In this document: one piece after another, positions 5,990-8,131 of the stretch
Layout of the letters: every line of letters begins with the position of its first letter
Position numbering within the stretch: the first letter of the stretch is position 1
Source: Rubrobacteraceae bacterium
Lineage (GTDB): Bacteria > Actinomycetota > Rubrobacteria > Rubrobacterales > Rubrobacteraceae
Direction of reading: 5' to 3'
Length of the DNA: 8,131 nt
Assembly: GCA_021156345.1 (NCBI GenBank)
Contig: JAJNDJ010000023.1
Location: 1 to 8,131, forward strand
The notes under the pieces: generated by a model
What the model saw: only the letters and a program-made list of their open reading frames with translations
What the model was told of the DNA's origin: nothing
The model's database searches: none
Translations under genes and position numbers: made by a program

Positions 5990-6550
5990 CATCTTGAGGC
6001 TCGCTGGGTGCGTGGCCTTGCCTCGCTCTTCGTTGTGGGCTATGGCGCGCCGCAACGACTCCTCGGCCGCCCGGTGTAGATCCTCGCTGGCCAGAGTGCG
6101 CAGGCGTCCCACGCTCGGGTAGTCGCGGGCTGGTTCGATCTTGTCCGCGACGTAAAGAACGAGGGCGAGCGGCCCCATCCCCGGCCTCCCCGTCGTGTGG
6201 GCCCTGACGGCCTCTAGAACCTCCTCGTCATCGATGCCAAGCTCGCGCCTCGCCAGCTCGTCGGCCACGGGCCCGTGTAGCAACTTCGGGCTCTGCCGTT
6301 CCGGATCACCCACCTGAAGATGCCATTGATCGGCCAGCTTCAGAAATTCTTCTGGCCCCGTCTCGCGGGCTGCGTCGTGCAGCAGGGCGGCCAGGCGTGC
6401 CCTGTCCGCATCGAGATCGTGGGCCAGCGCCAAACGCTGGGCGGTGTCAGCTACCCTCAGGGTGTGTTCGTAACGCCCCTCCGAGAGCCTGGAACGGGCG
6501 AAGGCTTCGGCTCTTTCGAGGAGAGTGTGGGTTATCGCGTGGTCCTCCAT
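5714..6550 (-). CDS. yqeK: YqeK-type HD-domain Ap4A hydrolase with long antisense tail
   Basis: Residues about 8-190 match YqeK, an HD-superfamily enzyme that cleaves diadenosine tetraphosphate symmetrically. Putative metal ligands are H29 in YEHTLRVA, H58-D59 in ALLHDAAR, H92 in LLHGPVADELA, H118 in RAHTTGRPGM and D136 in VLYVADKIEPARDYPS. Family members are about 185-200 residues. This frame continues to 278 because no stop occurs until 5714. From about residue 188 on, the coding strand is the exact antisense of the ydjM-like gene, and the tail (E/G/Q/H-rich, low complexity) has no homology I recognise. Start ATG 6550 lacks a Shine-Dalgarno, and TACAAT lies 7 nt upstream. yqeK often sits in a nadD-yqeK-rsfS cluster. 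Here it is alone beside cinA. The core is secure and the tail uncertain. Confidence 0.85.
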   Translation of the reverse strand: MEDHAITHTLLERAEAFARSRLSEGRYEHTLRVADTAQRLALAHDLDADRARLAALLHDAARETGPEEFLKLADQWHLQVGDPERQSPKLLHGPVADELARRELGIDDEEVLEAVRAHTTGRPGMGPLALVLYVADKIEPARDYPSVGRLRTLASEDLHRAAEESLRRAIAHNEERGKATHPASLKMLDWLKADHTAQSRIEYQQSVEGEGESHEGHANLGGSAGPDTPRQQPERLSHGPKERHAAGVERVGDDVRSVAGDEGEVEVRKTSQKQQDQQ

Positions 6551-6557
6551 CCGGCGG

Positions 6558-6567
6558 ATTGTAGAAT
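6558..6567. promoter_or_regulatory. Bidirectional -10 element shared by yqeK and cinA
   Basis: ATTGTAGAAT is nearly palindromic. The plus strand reads TAGAAT (6562-6567), 6 nt before the cinA GTG. The minus strand reads TACAAT (6563-6558), 7 nt before the yqeK ATG. Each matches TATAAT at five of six positions, and they overlap by two base pairs. The whole intergenic region is only 23 bp, so both mRNAs would be leaderless and any -35 of one gene must lie inside the other gene. Confidence 0.55.
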
Positions 6568-6573
6568 ACCTGC

Positions 6574-7842
6574 GTGCGTGACGGGAAAAACATACAGAGA
6601 GCCGAGATCGTAACCGTGGGGACCGAGATGCTCCTCGGCGACCTCGTCGATACGAACACGGCCTGGATCAGCCAGCGGCTCACCGGGCTCGGGGTGGGTA
6701 TCTACCGCCACACCACCGTCGGGGACAACTCGGAGAGGATCGTTGCCGCCCTGCGCGAAGCCGCCTTCGGCGCCGACCTTGTGGTAACCACGGGAGGTCT
6801 CGGCCCTACCTCGGACGATCTGACCAACGCCTGCCTCTCGACCCTGACGGACCGCGAGATGGTCGAGTACCCCGAGGCCAGGGAACACGTGGACAGGATG
6901 TTCACGAAGTTCGGGCGCAAGCCGACAGCCAACAACTACAAGCAGGCCCTCTTCCCCGAGGGAACCAAGCTCATCCCCAACCCGGTGGGGACCGCGATGG
7001 GGGCGCTTGTAGATTGGGAAGGGACCCTGTTCGCCACACTCCCAGGGGTGCCCTCGGAGATGAAGAGCATGTTCGAGGCGACGCTCGAGCCCCTGATCCG
7101 GGCCCGCAGCGAAGGCTCTATCGTCTCCAAGACCCTCCACTTCGCCGGTATCGGGGAGTCCGCGCTCGCGGAGAAGGTCCAGGAGTTCCTCGACGCAACA
7201 GACCCCACGGTGGCCCCACTGGCGGGCCAGGGCAGGGTGCGTCTCCGTATCACGACCAGAGCAGCCACTGAGAGGGAGGCGCAGGAGAGGATAGAGCCGG
7301 TCGAAAAAGAGATCATCGCCCGCCTCGGCGACTACTACTTCGGCGATGACGACGAGACCCTCGAAAGCGCGGTCGGACGCCTGCTCCTGGAGCGGGGCGC
7401 CACCCTGGCCCTCGCAGAGAGCTGCACAGGGGGACTTCTCGCCAAGCGCCTGACCGACATGCCAGGATCCTCTGCATTCTTCGGAGAGGGGCTCGTTACC
7501 TACTCGAACGAATCCAAAGAGCGCCTGCTCGGGGTGCCGCATGCCTTGATCATGGACCACGGCGCCGTCTCGGAGCCCGTGGCGCGCGAGATGGCCGAGG
7601 GCGCGCGCAGGATCTCAGGCGCCGCCTACGGGCTCTCGGTCACCGGAATAGCAGGTCCTGACGGCGGGACGGAGGAGAAACCCGTCGGGCTCGTCTTCGT
7701 AGGGATCTCTGATCCGGAGGACACGTCCGCCCACAAGCTCGACCTCACCGCCTGGGCCCGCTCCAGGGAGTCGATCCGCGAGCGGAGCGCGAACCGGGCC
7801 TTCGACCTACTCAGGCTTCGCCTGGAAGAGAAACAATCTTGA
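6574..7842 (+). CDS. cinA: CinA: MoaB/MogA-like domain fused to PncC NMN amidohydrolase domain
   Basis: A 422-residue, full-length CinA. Residues about 9-175 form the molybdopterin-binding-like domain ([14 protein letters not shown] at 15-28, [13 protein letters not shown] at 72-84, LPGVPSEMK at 156-164), which in characterised members carries ADP-ribose/NAD-related pyrophosphatase activity. Residues about 180-260 are the KH-like linker. The C-terminal PncC domain has [11 protein letters not shown] (280-290) and [18 protein letters not shown] (355-372), the active-site region for deamidating nicotinamide mononucleotide in pyridine-nucleotide salvage. In many Gram-positives cinA is followed by recA, but none follows here. 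GTG 6574 lacks a Shine-Dalgarno and has TAGAAT 6 nt upstream, which fits a leaderless start. Confidence 0.94.
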   Translation: MRDGKNIQRAEIVTVGTEMLLGDLVDTNTAWISQRLTGLGVGIYRHTTVGDNSERIVAALREAAFGADLVVTTGGLGPTSDDLTNACLSTLTDREMVEYPEAREHVDRMFTKFGRKPTANNYKQALFPEGTKLIPNPVGTAMGALVDWEGTLFATLPGVPSEMKSMFEATLEPLIRARSEGSIVSKTLHFAGIGESALAEKVQEFLDATDPTVAPLAGQGRVRLRITTRAATEREAQERIEPVEKEIIARLGDYYFGDDDETLESAVGRLLLERGATLALAESCTGGLLAKRLTDMPGSSAFFGEGLVTYSNESKERLLGVPHALIMDHGAVSEPVAREMAEGARRISGAAYGLSVTGIAGPDGGTEEKPVGLVFVGISDPEDTSAHKLDLTAWARSRESIRERSANRAFDLLRLRLEEKQS

Positions 7843-7910
7843 ATTACCTGCAAATCCGCCATTTCTTGTCCGTCTGCCTGTCTGCATATCTTACACACTA
7901 CAGCTCATAA

Positions 7911-7928
7911 CACAGTTCTTAAACTGTG
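7911..7928. terminator. Hairpin between cinA and the minus-strand partial gene
   Basis: CACAGTT-CTTA-AACTGTG is a perfect 7-bp stem with a 4-nt loop. It begins 2 nt beyond the stop of the minus-strand gene and lies 68 nt after the cinA stop. An imperfect outer pairing CACAC (7894-7898) with GTGTG (7938-7942) surrounds it. There is no strong T-run (only TTA on the minus strand), so its efficiency as a bidirectional terminator is uncertain. The 88 nt from cinA to the next gene are AT-richer (about 43% GC) and contain no ORF I can support. Confidence 0.4.
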
Positions 7929-7930
7929 GA

Positions 7931-8131
7931 TTAGTCTGTGTGCGTGAGTTCCCGTAGCCTCTCCAACTTCGCCTGAAGCTTCCGTGCCTGCTTAGGTCTT
8001 GTCGTCTCAAGCTCTCCAATCTCTCGCTTCCACGCCTCTACAGCAGCTTGTGGCGTGCAGTGCTGTCCAAGATGGATAACCTCTTGCTTCACCTTGCCCT
8101 GCTCACGGTAGGAGCGTACAGCTTGATAGTA
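7931..8131 (-). CDS. C-terminal part of a small helical Lys/Arg/Glu-rich protein (partial)
   Basis: An open minus-strand frame enters from the right edge and ends at TAA (7933-7931), giving 66 residues with no start in the window. It begins YYQAVRSYREQGKVKQEVIHLGQH and continues through a Trp-containing segment (AAVEAWKREIGELE) to a charged, probably coiled-coil end (RKLQAKLERLRELTHTD). The 'YY-x-V-x-SYRE-x-GKV-x-QEVI-x-HLG' pattern is found in small hypothetical proteins and at the N-termini of IS1634-type (IS4 superfamily) transposases. The early C-terminus argues for the stand-alone small-protein form or a decayed remnant. GC is about 54% by hand count, against about 70% in a sampled part of cinA, suggesting horizontal acquisition. 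Confidence 0.6.
   Translation of the reverse strand, partial: YYQAVRSYREQGKVKQEVIHLGQHCTPQAAVEAWKREIGELETTRPKQARKLQAKLERLRELTHTD

Noticed and set aside
6532..7560. Long open frame (342 codons) opposite cinA
   Set aside because: High-GC shadow of cinA, with no recognisable motifs, while the cinA strand shows full-length conserved domains.

Overview
The window is high-GC, gene-dense bacterial DNA. Its proteins (FAD-dependent ThyX, a short MetG, trimeric dUTPase, CinA with a fused PncC domain, a SigA-like sigma factor) and its gene style (GTG/TTG starts, several apparently leaderless genes) suggest a deep-branching Actinomycetota such as Rubrobacter. That placement is inferred from the sequence alone.

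Left part (1-1151): the tail of an unidentified gene, then three small plus-strand genes coupled by stop/start overlaps or short gaps, each with a strong Shine-Dalgarno. The first encodes a conserved protein with a Rad52/SSAP-like sequence signature. The next two are short, related Cys-rich proteins of no family I recognise, sharing LP-x-CC-x-RS and a CxxCG or CxCG knuckle followed by xxWR. A perfect 10-bp inverted repeat and a 17-codon micro-ORF lie between this operon and a group 2-type sigma-70 factor gene (1227-2069).

Middle (2125-5389): thyX on the plus strand converges on metG (minus strand), and metG diverges from dut. Dut makes dUMP from dUTP and ThyX methylates dUMP to dTMP, so two steps of thymidylate supply flank metG. 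The metG/dut gap holds a perfect 12-bp inverted repeat. Each arm falls in the predicted promoter of one of the two genes, which looks like a shared divergent operator.

Right part (5420-7842): a YdjM-like membrane metal-dependent hydrolase, an HD-domain YqeK (Ap4A hydrolase) whose reading frame runs 276 nt antisense into the ydjM-like gene, and cinA. The yqeK and cinA starts are only 23 bp apart and share a near-palindromic pair of overlapping -10 elements. Five successive genes (metG, dut, ydjM-like, yqeK, cinA) lack a Shine-Dalgarno and instead have a -10-like hexamer 6-9 nt before the start codon, as expected for leaderless mRNAs. The genes of the left half all have clear Shine-Dalgarno sequences.

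Right edge (7843-8131): GC falls to about 43% (7843-7930) and then about 54% (7931-8131). This stretch contains a hairpin and the 3' end of a minus-strand gene of foreign appearance, cut by the window edge.
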